NCBI RefSeq assembly: GCF_022701255.1 | Contig: NZ_CP031705.1 | Coordinates: 5,146,001 to 5,210,000 of the forward strand | Direction: 5' to 3' | Length of the DNA: 64,000 nt | From: Microcoleus vaginatus HSN003 | Lineage (GTDB): Bacteria; Cyanobacteriota; Cyanobacteriia; Cyanobacteriales; Microcoleaceae | Part shown: one piece after another, positions 34,704 through 43,554 of the stretch | Position numbering within the stretch: position 1 is the stretch's first letter | Layout of the letters: each line of letters begins with the position of its first letter | Notes under the pieces: generated by a model | What the model saw: only the letters and a program-made list of their open reading frames with translations | Told to the model about the DNA's origin: nothing | Database searches by the model: none | Position numbers and translations under genes: made by a program

Positions 34704-36176
34704 ATGGTTAACACCAATTTTCCAAGACAGATAGCCCCGTCGGTCGTGGGTCTTGTCTTGTTTGCTTCCAGTGTCCTCGCTGACGCCAGAAGCACCCCGG
34801 CACAACTTCCCATCCCGCTAGGCGCAGAGCAAGCCCAGAATGTTGCGCCCGTTACGAGATCGCCGGAAAGCTATAAACTCGGTGGCGGCGATCGCATTCA
34901 AGTAGAAATACTCGAAGTACCCGAACTCAGCCGCGGCTACGAAGTCCTTTCCGACGGTTCAGTCAACCTGCCCCTAATCGGCTTGGTTTCCGTCCGTGGC
35001 CGCACCTTAGTAGAAGCCACCAACATCATCCGCAACGCCTACCGCCGCGTCCTCAAAGACCCCATAGTCACAGTCAGCCTCGTCGCCGCCCGCCCCCTCA
35101 ACGTCGGCGTCATCGGAGAAGTCACCAGGCCCGGAAACTTCACCATCACCCTAACTCCTGGCCCGGGAGCCACGCCGAGTGTCCAGTACCCCACCGTCAC
35201 CCAAGCGATCAGACTAGCAGAAGGCGTCACGGGTGTCGCTGACATCCGCAACATCCGCGTCCGCCGTCCCCAACGAGACGGGCCGGATCAAGTGCTCAAC
35301 GTCAACCTGTGGAAATTCTTGCAAGAAGGAGACATCTCTCAAGACATCATTTTGCAAGACAGAGACACAATCGTGATTCCCACAGTCGCCAACTTCAACC
35401 AAGCAGAAGCTCGTCAATTTGCGACGGCTAACTTTTCGCCACCCCCAGAAAAACCTCGATCAATCTCCATCGTTGGCCAAGTCACCCGCCCAGGGGCTTA
35501 CGTCGTGATCGGCGGCAACACCACAAACGACCTCAGCCGCGAAGGTTTTCCCACCGTCATCCGGGCCATTCAGCTAGCTGGCGGCATCACCTCGGATGCC
35601 GACATCCGGCAAATCCAAGTGCGGCGCGTCACCAGAAGAGGCGAACAAATTATCCCAGTCAACCTGTGGCAGTTCCTAGAGTCCGGCGACGGCGCCCAAG
35701 ATACCATCCTCCAGGAGGGAGACACGATCATTGTGCCCAAAGCCACGATCGTCAACCCTGCTGAAGCTGGTGTGCTCGCTAGCACTAACTTTGCCCCCCT
35801 CGGCATTAACGTTTTTGTAGTAGGAGAACTCAGAACATCCCTCGATCCGTTGAGGCTCCCAGCTAATGCCACGCTGAATCAAGCTTTAATTTCCAGAGGA
35901 TTTTTTGGCTACGAGAATACCAGAGCTAGAAGGGATCAAGTTGAGCTAGTGCGCCTCAATACCGACGGTACAGCTACTAAACGGACGATCAAAGTCAATT
36001 TAAGTCAAGGAATTAACGAAGAAACCAATCCTCAACTTCGCAACAACGACATGATTATCGTATCTCGCAGGGGTCTCGTCAATTTTGTCGATCGCCTGAA
36101 CGCTGTCATCGGCCCTGTCGGGCCAGCTACGGGAGTGTTAAATTTTATAAACGTTCTCCGATTTTTATTCAGGTAA
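34704..36176 (+). CDS. wza: Wza-like polysaccharide export protein (OPX)
   Basis: A 490-residue protein with an N-terminal signal peptide (IAPSVVGLVLFASSVLADA). The polysaccharide export domain is at ~55-130 (YKLGGGDRIQVEILEVPELS, GSVNLPLIGLVSVRG), followed by SLBB domains. Two of these are clear internal duplicates (TQAIRLAEGVTGVADIRNIR and IRAIQLAGGITSDADIRQIQ, each followed by VNLW..L..GD..QD.IL...DTI). It forms the periplasm-spanning/outer-membrane exit channel and pairs with the Wzc encoded 120 bp downstream. The GC- and codon-rich style matches core genes rather than the AT-rich 24-25 kb genes. Confidence 0.9.
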   Translation: MVNTNFPRQIAPSVVGLVLFASSVLADARSTPAQLPIPLGAEQAQNVAPVTRSPESYKLGGGDRIQVEILEVPELSRGYEVLSDGSVNLPLIGLVSVRGRTLVEATNIIRNAYRRVLKDPIVTVSLVAARPLNVGVIGEVTRPGNFTITLTPGPGATPSVQYPTVTQAIRLAEGVTGVADIRNIRVRRPQRDGPDQVLNVNLWKFLQEGDISQDIILQDRDTIVIPTVANFNQAEARQFATANFSPPPEKPRSISIVGQVTRPGAYVVIGGNTTNDLSREGFPTVIRAIQLAGGITSDADIRQIQVRRVTRRGEQIIPVNLWQFLESGDGAQDTILQEGDTIIVPKATIVNPAEAGVLASTNFAPLGINVFVVGELRTSLDPLRLPANATLNQALISRGFFGYENTRARRDQVELVRLNTDGTATKRTIKVNLSQGINEETNPQLRNNDMIIVSRRGLVNFVDRLNAVIGPVGPATGVLNFINVLRFLFR

Positions 36177-36296
36177 GAACGCGGCGGGTGAGGTGGATAA
36201 TTCGTGGCAAAGGCTAGAATAAACTAAACAATAAGATTAACCCGCCGCGAAGTCGCCGCTTCAAAAATATCAACCTCACACATACCCAGGCTGAAT

Positions 36297-38633
36297 ATGG
36301 ATAGCAGACAAGATTACCAACCCTTCACACCCAAATCGAATGGCAAACTGCCACAGTTCTCGGCTCAGAACTACAGAGAGCACTTCGTAGAGGAGAGAGA
36401 AGAAGAAAAGCTAGACTTGTCCTGGCTCTTAGGCGTCGTGCGCCGTCGCTTTCTGGTTATGGCAGCAGCCACCATAGCTTTGAGCGCCCTGGCAGGAACA
36501 GCGATCGTCGCCACTTCTAAAAGCATAACGGTCGAGTATGAAGGCTCCTTTTCCCTGTTAGTAGAACCAGCCACGGCTGAAGGTTTGCAATCCAAACTAT
36601 TAAACAACACCCAAGCTGCCGACTTCGCAAGAATTAATATAGAAGGAATTAGCCTACTAGACTACGAAACCCAAATTAGGATTTTGCGAAGTCCCAAAAT
36701 GATGCAGCCAGTGATTGAGGAATTGCGGGCTTCGTATCCCAAAATGAACTATAGCGAACTGATCTCCAAAATGTCGATCCAGCGCATCAGCTACACGAAA
36801 GATGGCAAACAGCAGGGTACAAAAATTTTACAAGTTCGCTACAAAGATTCAAACCGAAAAAAAATTTACCGCGTATTGGAAAAAATTTCTAAAGCTTATC
36901 TAGATTACAGCTTGCAGCAACGGCTGATGGGCATTAATCAAGGTATTAAATTTATAGATACGGAGATGCCCAAGCTCCGAGAAAGAGTGGAAGTTCTGCA
37001 ACTGCAAGTCCAAAGATTGCGGCAGCAGAGCAACTTGTTTGAACCCCAGATGGAGGGAAAATCTCTGTCTGAACAAGTTCAAAGCCTTCGGGGCAAGCAA
37101 GTAGAAATTAGAGTTCAGCTAAAAGGGATGCGAAACCTCTACCAAAGCTATGAAAAACTACTCAACGAAAATAATCCCCAGGGGGTGCTGATGACCCAAG
37201 GGCAAGCTTACGGCGGACTCTTAGGTCAAATTCAGAGAATAGACTCGGAATTGTCATTAAAATTAGCTCAGTACAGAGAAGACAGTTTGCCAGTTTTAGC
37301 GCTGCGAAAAAGTCGGGAAGAACTGATTTTAACCGCCACTAAACAAGCAAGAGAAGTGGTGATGGGGAATTTAGAGAGTCAAATCAAAGAAGTTGAAGCG
37401 CGCGATCGCGAAATGACCGCTTTGCAAAATGCTCTCAACCAAAAAATTAGAAACTTTTCAGTTACAACCCGACAATACGACAATTTACAGCGGGAACTGC
37501 AAGTAGTTACTAAGAGCTTGTCGGACTTCTTGGCAAAACGAGAAGCCTTGGGGATTGATGCGGCTCAGCAGCAAATACCCTGGGTGCTGATAAATCCTCC
37601 GGAAATTCCGCTAGACAAATTCGGCAACCCTATAACAGCTACCGTCAAACAAACCAGAAAACAGTTAGCGCTGGCAGTAATTTTAAGCAGTTTGCTGGGC
37701 ATAGCAGTCGGCTTGCTCGTAGAGGTACTAAATACTGTTTTCCACACTCCAGAATCACTGAAAATGGCCACACGATTGCCAATACTCGGGGTGATTCCGT
37801 TTACAAAAAAAATCAAGCGCCGACCGCCAGCTAGACAGAAGAAACTAACATCGGCTCGCTCGAACTCCAAAGTGGAAGTAGTCGCACCACTCGAAGCTAG
37901 ACATACTGGTTCGATGAGCGGGGGACCAAGTATTTTGAGCGACTTGGACTATCAATTTTTAGAAGCATTTCGATCGCTATACACGAACATTCACTTGCTG
38001 AGTGCAGGCACGCCAATTCGATCGCTCTTAGTCGGCTCGGCAGTAGCCGGAGACGGCAAATCTACAGTAGCTTTGCACCTGGCAGCCACAGCAGCAGCAG
38101 TCGGACAGCGAGTATTGTTAGTAGATGCAGACTTGCGCTGCCCGCAACTGCACGCTAAGTTAGGACTGCCAAACGTGCGTGGCCTGGGCGATGCCATCTC
38201 CACTGATCTCAGCCTCAACGACGCGATTCAACGAGCCCCGAACCAAGAAAATTTGTTCGTACTCACCGCAGGCCAAATTCCCCCCGATCCGATCAAGCTT
38301 CTTTCTTCCAAAAAAATGCAGTATCTGATGGAGCAATTTCAAGCATTTTTTGACTTAGTAATTTATGACACCCCGCCACTAGCAGGCTTGGCAGACACCC
38401 ACTTGATCGCAGCTCACACAGACGCTACGATTATGGTCGTCCAAATAGGGCAAACAGACCGATCGCAAGTTCGCAAAGTTTTAGAAGAATTAAGAATTTC
38501 TGGAGCTTCCGTCTTAGGAATGGTTGCTAACGGCTGCAAAAACACCGGTCATAGCTACCGCCAGCGCCCGGTCGTTTTAGAGACGCTCTACGACCAAAAA
38601 GTATCCACTTTTGGTACGAAAAATCCTAATTAG
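36297..38633 (+). CDS. wzc: Wzc-like polysaccharide co-polymerase with BY-kinase domain
   Basis: A 778-residue protein. Wzz domain with TM1 (FLVMAAATIALSALAGTAIV, ~51-70), a long periplasmic coiled coil (~200-440) and TM2 (LALAVILSSLLGIAVGLLV, ~462-480). The C-terminal tyrosine-kinase ATPase has Walker A GSAVAGDGKST (~580), Walker A' VLLVDADLR and Walker B LVIYDTPP. The C-terminus has few Tyr (HSYRQRP, LYDQK) rather than the usual Tyr cluster, so autophosphorylation may be limited. It controls chain length and export with Wza and Wzy. It forms a probable operon with wza. Confidence 0.9.
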   Translation: MDSRQDYQPFTPKSNGKLPQFSAQNYREHFVEEREEEKLDLSWLLGVVRRRFLVMAAATIALSALAGTAIVATSKSITVEYEGSFSLLVEPATAEGLQSKLLNNTQAADFARINIEGISLLDYETQIRILRSPKMMQPVIEELRASYPKMNYSELISKMSIQRISYTKDGKQQGTKILQVRYKDSNRKKIYRVLEKISKAYLDYSLQQRLMGINQGIKFIDTEMPKLRERVEVLQLQVQRLRQQSNLFEPQMEGKSLSEQVQSLRGKQVEIRVQLKGMRNLYQSYEKLLNENNPQGVLMTQGQAYGGLLGQIQRIDSELSLKLAQYREDSLPVLALRKSREELILTATKQAREVVMGNLESQIKEVEARDREMTALQNALNQKIRNFSVTTRQYDNLQRELQVVTKSLSDFLAKREALGIDAAQQQIPWVLINPPEIPLDKFGNPITATVKQTRKQLALAVILSSLLGIAVGLLVEVLNTVFHTPESLKMATRLPILGVIPFTKKIKRRPPARQKKLTSARSNSKVEVVAPLEARHTGSMSGGPSILSDLDYQFLEAFRSLYTNIHLLSAGTPIRSLLVGSAVAGDGKSTVALHLAATAAAVGQRVLLVDADLRCPQLHAKLGLPNVRGLGDAISTDLSLNDAIQRAPNQENLFVLTAGQIPPDPIKLLSSKKMQYLMEQFQAFFDLVIYDTPPLAGLADTHLIAAHTDATIMVVQIGQTDRSQVRKVLEELRISGASVLGMVANGCKNTGHSYRQRPVVLETLYDQKVSTFGTKNPN

Positions 38634-38880
38634 ACAAATGTTGATGCAGGCGGCCGAGCGTCGCCGTCCTCAACCGGAAACGCACAACCAAGCTATACAC
38701 TCATTTTTGGATAATAGTACCATTTGAGAAAGAAAATGATAGACTAACGGACATAGCCTCGTGTGTCAACCGAGATTGCGCGGATCTTTAAATTTTGCGG
38801 TAATTACTCAGAAAATGATGGAGAAATCAGCAAAAGTGGGTAAACTACATTTAGCAGAGCGCAATCTCAATCAGGCAAAG

Positions 38881-38936
38881 ACACCTTTGAAGGTGAACGT
38901 TAGTGTAAACGTTAATGTGAACGTTTCAACCCAGAA
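38881..38936. repeat. Triplicated GTGAACGTTAGT-type 12-bp repeats upstream of a response regulator
   Basis: Three consecutive 12-bp units (GTGAACGTTAGT, GTAAACGTTAAT, GTGAACGTTTCA) each hold the palindromic core AACGTT. They end about 20-30 bp before ATG 38956. If the long ORF from GTG 38761 were translated they would encode an odd VNVSVNVNVNV tract. Spacing of about one helical turn suggests a binding-site array. Confidence 0.4.
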
Positions 38937-38955
38937 ACTTGGTAGGGATTATTCT

Positions 38956-39321
38956 ATGAGTACAGTTATGGTTGTTGATGATAGCGTCACTCTGCGGGAG
39001 ATGATCGCCGACTTGCTCAAAGGTAGAGGACTCAACGTCACAGTAGCGAGTGATGGCGTAGAAGCTCTAGAGCAAATCAAGGCTAACCGCCCAGATTTAG
39101 TCGTTCTGGATATCGTCATGCCCCGGATGAACGGCTACGAAGTCTGTCGTCGGCTCAAAAGCGACCCTAAAACCCAAAATTTGCCGGTGGTAATGTGTTC
39201 GAGCAAAAGCGAAGAGTTCGATCGCTACTGGGGAATGAAACAGGGAGCCGACGCTTACATCGCCAAGCCATTTCACCCTCAGGAATTGGTCGGCACTATT
39301 AAGCAACTGCTGCGAGGTTGA
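38956..39321 (+). CDS. CheY-like single-domain response regulator
   Basis: 121 residues from ATG 38956 (MSTVMVVDDSVTLREMIADL). This is a complete receiver: acidic pair DD near residue 8, phospho-acceptor Asp in LVVLDIVMPRMNGYEVC, Thr/Ser site in VVMCSSKSEE and Lys in YIAKPFHPQEL. The sequence type resembles PilH/PilG-like regulators of cyanobacterial phototaxis and pili. The frame extends upstream to 38761, but the extension is low-complexity. It is located 320 bp after wzc and beside a histidine-kinase cluster on the other strand, and its partner kinase is not assigned. Confidence 0.85.
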   Translation: MSTVMVVDDSVTLREMIADLLKGRGLNVTVASDGVEALEQIKANRPDLVVLDIVMPRMNGYEVCRRLKSDPKTQNLPVVMCSSKSEEFDRYWGMKQGADAYIAKPFHPQELVGTIKQLLRG

Positions 39322-39386
39322 GGTAGAGGAATAGGGACAGGAAAAAATTGTCTTGAGTGCTTATTATTTCTGCTCCCACAGCCTCT

Positions 39387-39884
39387 CTAAACTACTCGAT
39401 TGACAATAGTCCAAACATCCCCGTCCGATCGCACGTAGGGAACAGTAATACTCTTAAAACCAGTAATAAAAGGCTTGTAATAAACCTGCCAGTAGCTGGG
39501 ACTAATTTGGTCGGCGATAGCTTTGAGTCCCTTCACTTCCGCCGCCAGTTCCGTCGCCAGTTCATTAATCCGTGCCGCGTGTCCCTGAGCGAGCGCTCTT
39601 CCTTCTTCAACTTGCTCCTCCATCGGAGTGATTCTTTGCAACTTTACCGACTGCTGCTGTTTCTGCCTCAGTTGAGCAGACAGAGCCGCGATCGCGTCAT
39701 CTATCCCCTTGACTTCGGCCGACACTTGTGCTATCTCCCTCGCATGACGCCGATAAGCATCGGCGATCGCTTGGGGCGAATCACCGGCTGGGACAGCATC
39801 GGCAATACTAAGCTGCTGTCGTTCCAGGCGCAATTCCTCAATTTTAGAGTAAATTGCCTCTATATCTGTCTGAAGTTTGTCCAC
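39387..39884 (-). CDS. Coiled-coil hypothetical protein
   Basis: 165 residues. Two coiled-coil segments (MDKLQTDIEAIYSKIEELRL, and RQKQQQSVKLQRITPMEEQV into ELATELAAEVKGLKAI) are followed by a short aromatic C-terminal region (SPSYWQVYYKPFITGF). There is no signal peptide or TM. The family is not recognised. It is the last gene of the minus-strand signalling cluster, 330 bp beyond the hybrid kinase, so any link is by position only. Confidence 0.6.
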   Translation of the reverse strand: MDKLQTDIEAIYSKIEELRLERQQLSIADAVPAGDSPQAIADAYRRHAREIAQVSAEVKGIDDAIAALSAQLRQKQQQSVKLQRITPMEEQVEEGRALAQGHAARINELATELAAEVKGLKAIADQISPSYWQVYYKPFITGFKSITVPYVRSDGDVWTIVNRVV

Positions 39885-40212
39885 CTAATTACCGCGTGGT
39901 TGTTGAATATTTTAGCATATTAACACAAACCAATCACCTAATCGGCATAGAAATTGCATATTTTAGGCGAGCTAGAACCAAGGCCCCCCAAGAATAAGTT
40001 GAAGAGTTTGAAAAATACAAATTTTTATGTTTCTCAGTTGAGCGATTGCCGTCGATATCGAGTCCGGTTAATCAGCTCGTGTCCGATAAAATCAGCATTA
40101 TACATTGGTAGTGAGGAATGCAAGTCCGAGCGAGTTTTACTAGGATTAAAGTCGTCACTACAAACACAATTCCCAATTCCCATTACCAATTATCAATTAT
40201 TAATTGAATTTT
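39885..40212. other. 328-bp intergenic stretch
   Basis: AT-rich, with simple CCAATTACCAATTATCAATTATTAATT-like runs near 40170-40206 that are common between genes in this window. No ORF, hairpin with T-run or promoter can be supported. Confidence 0.3.
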
Positions 40213-43131
40213 TTAAGTTGTGATCTCTTGCTGCCTCCACTTGACTATACTCTCCACCAACACATCGGGTTGCACAGGTTTAGACAGATGTCGGTCAAAA
40301 CCCGCAGCAAAAGCACGATCGCGGTCTTCATCCCTAGCATAAGCCGTCAGAGCGATCGCCCAAAATTTCCCTGTCTGCGTGTTCACAGAACGCAGCCTTC
40401 GTACCAGCGAATAGCCGTCTTCCTCCGGCATTCCGATATCGCTGACCACAACATCCGGTCCAAACTGCGAAGCCACCTCAAACGCCTCAGCAGCAGACGA
40501 TGCAACCCTGACAGTGGCCCCGGAATCTGTCAAGACAAACCTCATAAATTCCCGCGAATCAACCTCGTCATCAACCAGCAAAATCTTAACTCCGAGTAAA
40601 TTACCAGCGCCAGCCAAAACCTGCGCTTCCTCGTCGGCGATCGAATTTACCTGCATCGCAGGGAGACGGAAAGTAAAAGTCGATCCCATATTCAGTCCCG
40701 GACTCTGGGCCCAAACCGTGCCGCCGTGGAGTTCCACCAACTGCCGGACGATCGCCAGGCCCAGCCCCAAACCGCTATAATTGCGAGTAATCGTAGCATC
40801 CGCTTGGCGGAAAGAGTCAAACACGTAAGGCAAAAAATTCGGTGCAACCCCAATTCCCGTGTCGGTAACAGCCAGCTCAACCTCCGAATCAACTCTCGAA
40901 AGCCGGATTTCAACTCGCCCCCCGCGCGGCGTAAACTTAATCGCATTCGTCAGCAAATTCCAAATTACTTGCTGCAAGCGGCCAGGGTCTCCTGATACCC
41001 AAAATCTCGGATTTAACTCAGATTCAGGATTGCCAGAAACCTTCCCAAGTTGGGAAAATTCAGCAGTCTCTAAGGCCAAATCTCCAATTGCAAACCGCAA
41101 ATCGATCGACTTAGCATCGGCAGCCAACCGCACCGTATTCACCGCTGCTTCCACCATCGAAATCAAATTTACCGCAGAAGGATTCAAAGTCAACTTGCCG
41201 CGAATTATTCGCGAAATATCCAGCAAATCATCAATCAATTGAGTTTGCAATTTAGCATTTCGCTCAATAGTGGACAAAGCTCGCCCAGTAGCAGCCGGAC
41301 TCAAACTGCGTTGCTGCAGCAGTTGCGCCCAGCCCAAAATCGCGTTTAAGGGCGATCGCAGCTCATGAGAAAGAGTTGCCAAAAACTCATCTTTCATGCG
41401 ATTTGCTTGCTGAGATTCCTCGTAAAGTCGGGCATTGTCGATCGCCGCCGACACCGCCTGAGCCAACTGCATTAAAATAGTTTCATCATCTTCGGCAAAC
41501 TCCCCCTCGTACTTGTCCGACAACTGAATCAATCCCAGATTTCTGCCCTCGCGATCCGTCAGCGGTACCGCCAGCCAGCCCCGCATCGGCGGGTGCTTCC
41601 CTGCCGCCTTGCCGAACTCCCGCCATCTCGGGTGAGCCTCTAACTCGCTTTGAGTCATCCGCATCGCCTGTTGGTGCTGGCAAACTTCCTGGTAAATACC
41701 TGTACCGTCTGGCTCTTCGCAGTAATCTTGCCACGCGGCGTATTTTTCTGACATGGAAAACTTGCTAATTCCCGCATCCCAGGTGGCGGCAGGGTCGAGG
41801 TTGACCGCTACCTGGTGGACTTCGAGAATTTGGCGGGCGCTATCTGCTGCTAACTGAAGTATTTCTCCCACCGACAGCGTGGAGTTAATAGCTACTGACG
41901 CGGAGGTTAACTTTTGCAGGCGGCGCAAATACGACTGCTCGCGGGCCAAGGCGCGCGCGCGATCGTATTCTAACTGTTTGCGATCCGTAATGTCGATCGC
42001 CACGCCGAACAACCAAAGGGGTGTGCCGGATGTGTCAAAAACCACCCGCCCTTTGTCGTGAAGCCAAATCACTGAGCCGTCGGGTCGCACTTTGCGGTAT
42101 TCCGACTCGTAAACTCCCGTGCCCCTGAATGCGGCATTTAACTCTGCCAAAAACCTTTCGCGGTCTTCTGGATGCACCGCATTCTTTTTTTGCTCAAAAG
42201 TACCAGAGGTGCTTTCTGGGCCCAAACCCATCTGTGTTTCGGCATTGGACGAACGGCGGACTTCCCCCGATGCCACATCCCAGGTAAAAGCGATCATGTT
42301 AGCTGCTTCTAGAGCAAAGCGCAAATTTTCCTCGCTTTCTTGCACCCGCGCTTCCGATAATTTACGCTCGGTAATATCCCAAACCAAGCCGATCGATCGC
42401 ACCGATTTACCCGTCTCATCATCAAAAAACTTGCCCCTACCCGCGATCCAGTGCAAGCTGCCATCGGGCCAAAAAACTCTAAATTCGTACTTGTATTCTA
42501 TTTTGTTTTCTAAAGCAAAACCAAGAGCCTGGGCGATCGAGCTTTGGTCATCCGGGTGTATGCAGGCCAAAAACGCTTCGTAAGTTCCCGGAAAACTGCC
42601 TTTTTCCAACCCGAATAAGAGTTCGTGTCCCTCCGACCAAACGACCTCGCCAGTTAATACATTCCAATCCCAAATTCCCATTTTCGAGGCTTCGATCGCC
42701 AATCTCAGCCTTTCCTCCGAAATTGCCAACTGCGCCGACGTTTTGGTGTAGTTCTCGCGCAACTGCTGTTTTTTCAAGCTTTCGCCCACGGCCGCCGCCA
42801 GGCGCTTTAAGTGCCGCCCTTTGAATACGTAATCGCTCAAACCCGCTTTCATAGCTTCGACTGCCACTTGTTCACTGCCGCTGTCAGTACACATAATTAC
42901 TGGACAATTTGGGTAGCGGCTGTGAACTTTTTGGAGAATAGTTAATCCGTCGCTCCAGTGTAGTTGGTAGTCGGTAATTACTATATCAAAACCCCCGGCT
43001 GCCAGCATTTGTTCGAGAGTTTGGAAATCAATAACCGACTTAATTTCTAAATCGGGAAAAGTTTTCCTCAGTTCTCGATCGATCATCAGGCGATCGTTCG
43101 GGTTGTCGTCGATTAACAGAATAGATAGCAT
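40213..43131 (-). CDS. Hybrid sensor histidine kinase (REC-PAS-PAS-GAF-HisKA-HATPase-REC)
   Basis: 972 residues. N-terminal receiver (LLIDDNPNDRLMIDREL; Asp in FDIVITDYQLHW), two PAS/PAC domains (~135-260, WSEGHELLFGLEKGSFPGTY; ~262-390), GAF (~400-570), HisKA with phospho-His in DEFLATLSHELRSPLNAILGW (~588), and HATPase (QVIWNLLTNAIKFTPRGG N-box; DTGIGVAP G1; GLGLGLAIV G2). The C-terminal receiver is ILLVDDEVDSREFM with Asp in VVVSDIGMPEEDGYS. It is soluble, with no TM, so it senses a cytoplasmic cue. The leading receiver is paralogous to that of the next kinase gene upstream. Confidence 0.92.
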   Translation of the reverse strand: MLSILLIDDNPNDRLMIDRELRKTFPDLEIKSVIDFQTLEQMLAAGGFDIVITDYQLHWSDGLTILQKVHSRYPNCPVIMCTDSGSEQVAVEAMKAGLSDYVFKGRHLKRLAAAVGESLKKQQLRENYTKTSAQLAISEERLRLAIEASKMGIWDWNVLTGEVVWSEGHELLFGLEKGSFPGTYEAFLACIHPDDQSSIAQALGFALENKIEYKYEFRVFWPDGSLHWIAGRGKFFDDETGKSVRSIGLVWDITERKLSEARVQESEENLRFALEAANMIAFTWDVASGEVRRSSNAETQMGLGPESTSGTFEQKKNAVHPEDRERFLAELNAAFRGTGVYESEYRKVRPDGSVIWLHDKGRVVFDTSGTPLWLFGVAIDITDRKQLEYDRARALAREQSYLRRLQKLTSASVAINSTLSVGEILQLAADSARQILEVHQVAVNLDPAATWDAGISKFSMSEKYAAWQDYCEEPDGTGIYQEVCQHQQAMRMTQSELEAHPRWREFGKAAGKHPPMRGWLAVPLTDREGRNLGLIQLSDKYEGEFAEDDETILMQLAQAVSAAIDNARLYEESQQANRMKDEFLATLSHELRSPLNAILGWAQLLQQRSLSPAATGRALSTIERNAKLQTQLIDDLLDISRIIRGKLTLNPSAVNLISMVEAAVNTVRLAADAKSIDLRFAIGDLALETAEFSQLGKVSGNPESELNPRFWVSGDPGRLQQVIWNLLTNAIKFTPRGGRVEIRLSRVDSEVELAVTDTGIGVAPNFLPYVFDSFRQADATITRNYSGLGLGLAIVRQLVELHGGTVWAQSPGLNMGSTFTFRLPAMQVNSIADEEAQVLAGAGNLLGVKILLVDDEVDSREFMRFVLTDSGATVRVASSAAEAFEVASQFGPDVVVSDIGMPEEDGYSLVRRLRSVNTQTGKFWAIALTAYARDEDRDRAFAAGFDRHLSKPVQPDVLVESIVKWRQQEITT

Positions 43132-43554
43132 TAGCCGTTGAGTTTTGGTATGAGCGCAAACATTCTTAAATCTAACAATATGTTATTGAGCAATCTCGAC
43201 AATTTAAATATGTACTTGGTGGGTTAGTTAGACTTGCCCATAAATTTATTGTATTTGCTTGGGTTTTATTATACTTTACAGCTTGTAATATCCTCAACCC
43301 GCCTTTTAGGGGCGTGTCCACAAGCAAATTAATTAAGTAAGTTGTTGTAAAACAGATCAGAAAGCCTGCTGAGGCGGGAAAGGTGCAAGAGATGAGTTAA
43401 CTATCACTATACTAATTCTTTATTCTGTCTTCGGGTGTACACAAGCGGGTTGATTGATTCTTGGAGCTACAGCAGAATATTGCTGTTCAAACCCTCGTGC
43501 CTAGAACCTTATCTTTTAAATCCCGATTCACTGCGCGTTGCCGAACTTGCTTCC
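43132..43554. other. 423-bp intergenic stretch between two kinase genes
   Basis: No ORF on either strand is credible. It should contain the promoter of the hybrid kinase (minus strand, start 43131). AT-rich, without obvious repeats. Confidence 0.3.

Noticed and set aside
38761..38955. N-terminal extension of the CheY-like protein from GTG 38761
   Set aside because: The extension is low-complexity (VNVSVNVNVNV) and the receiver domain starts at MSTVMVVDDS, the normal start for this family.
41486..41734. GC-rich frame on the minus strand inside the hybrid kinase
   Set aside because: A shadow frame within the GAF domain, with arginine-rich composition and no independent signals.
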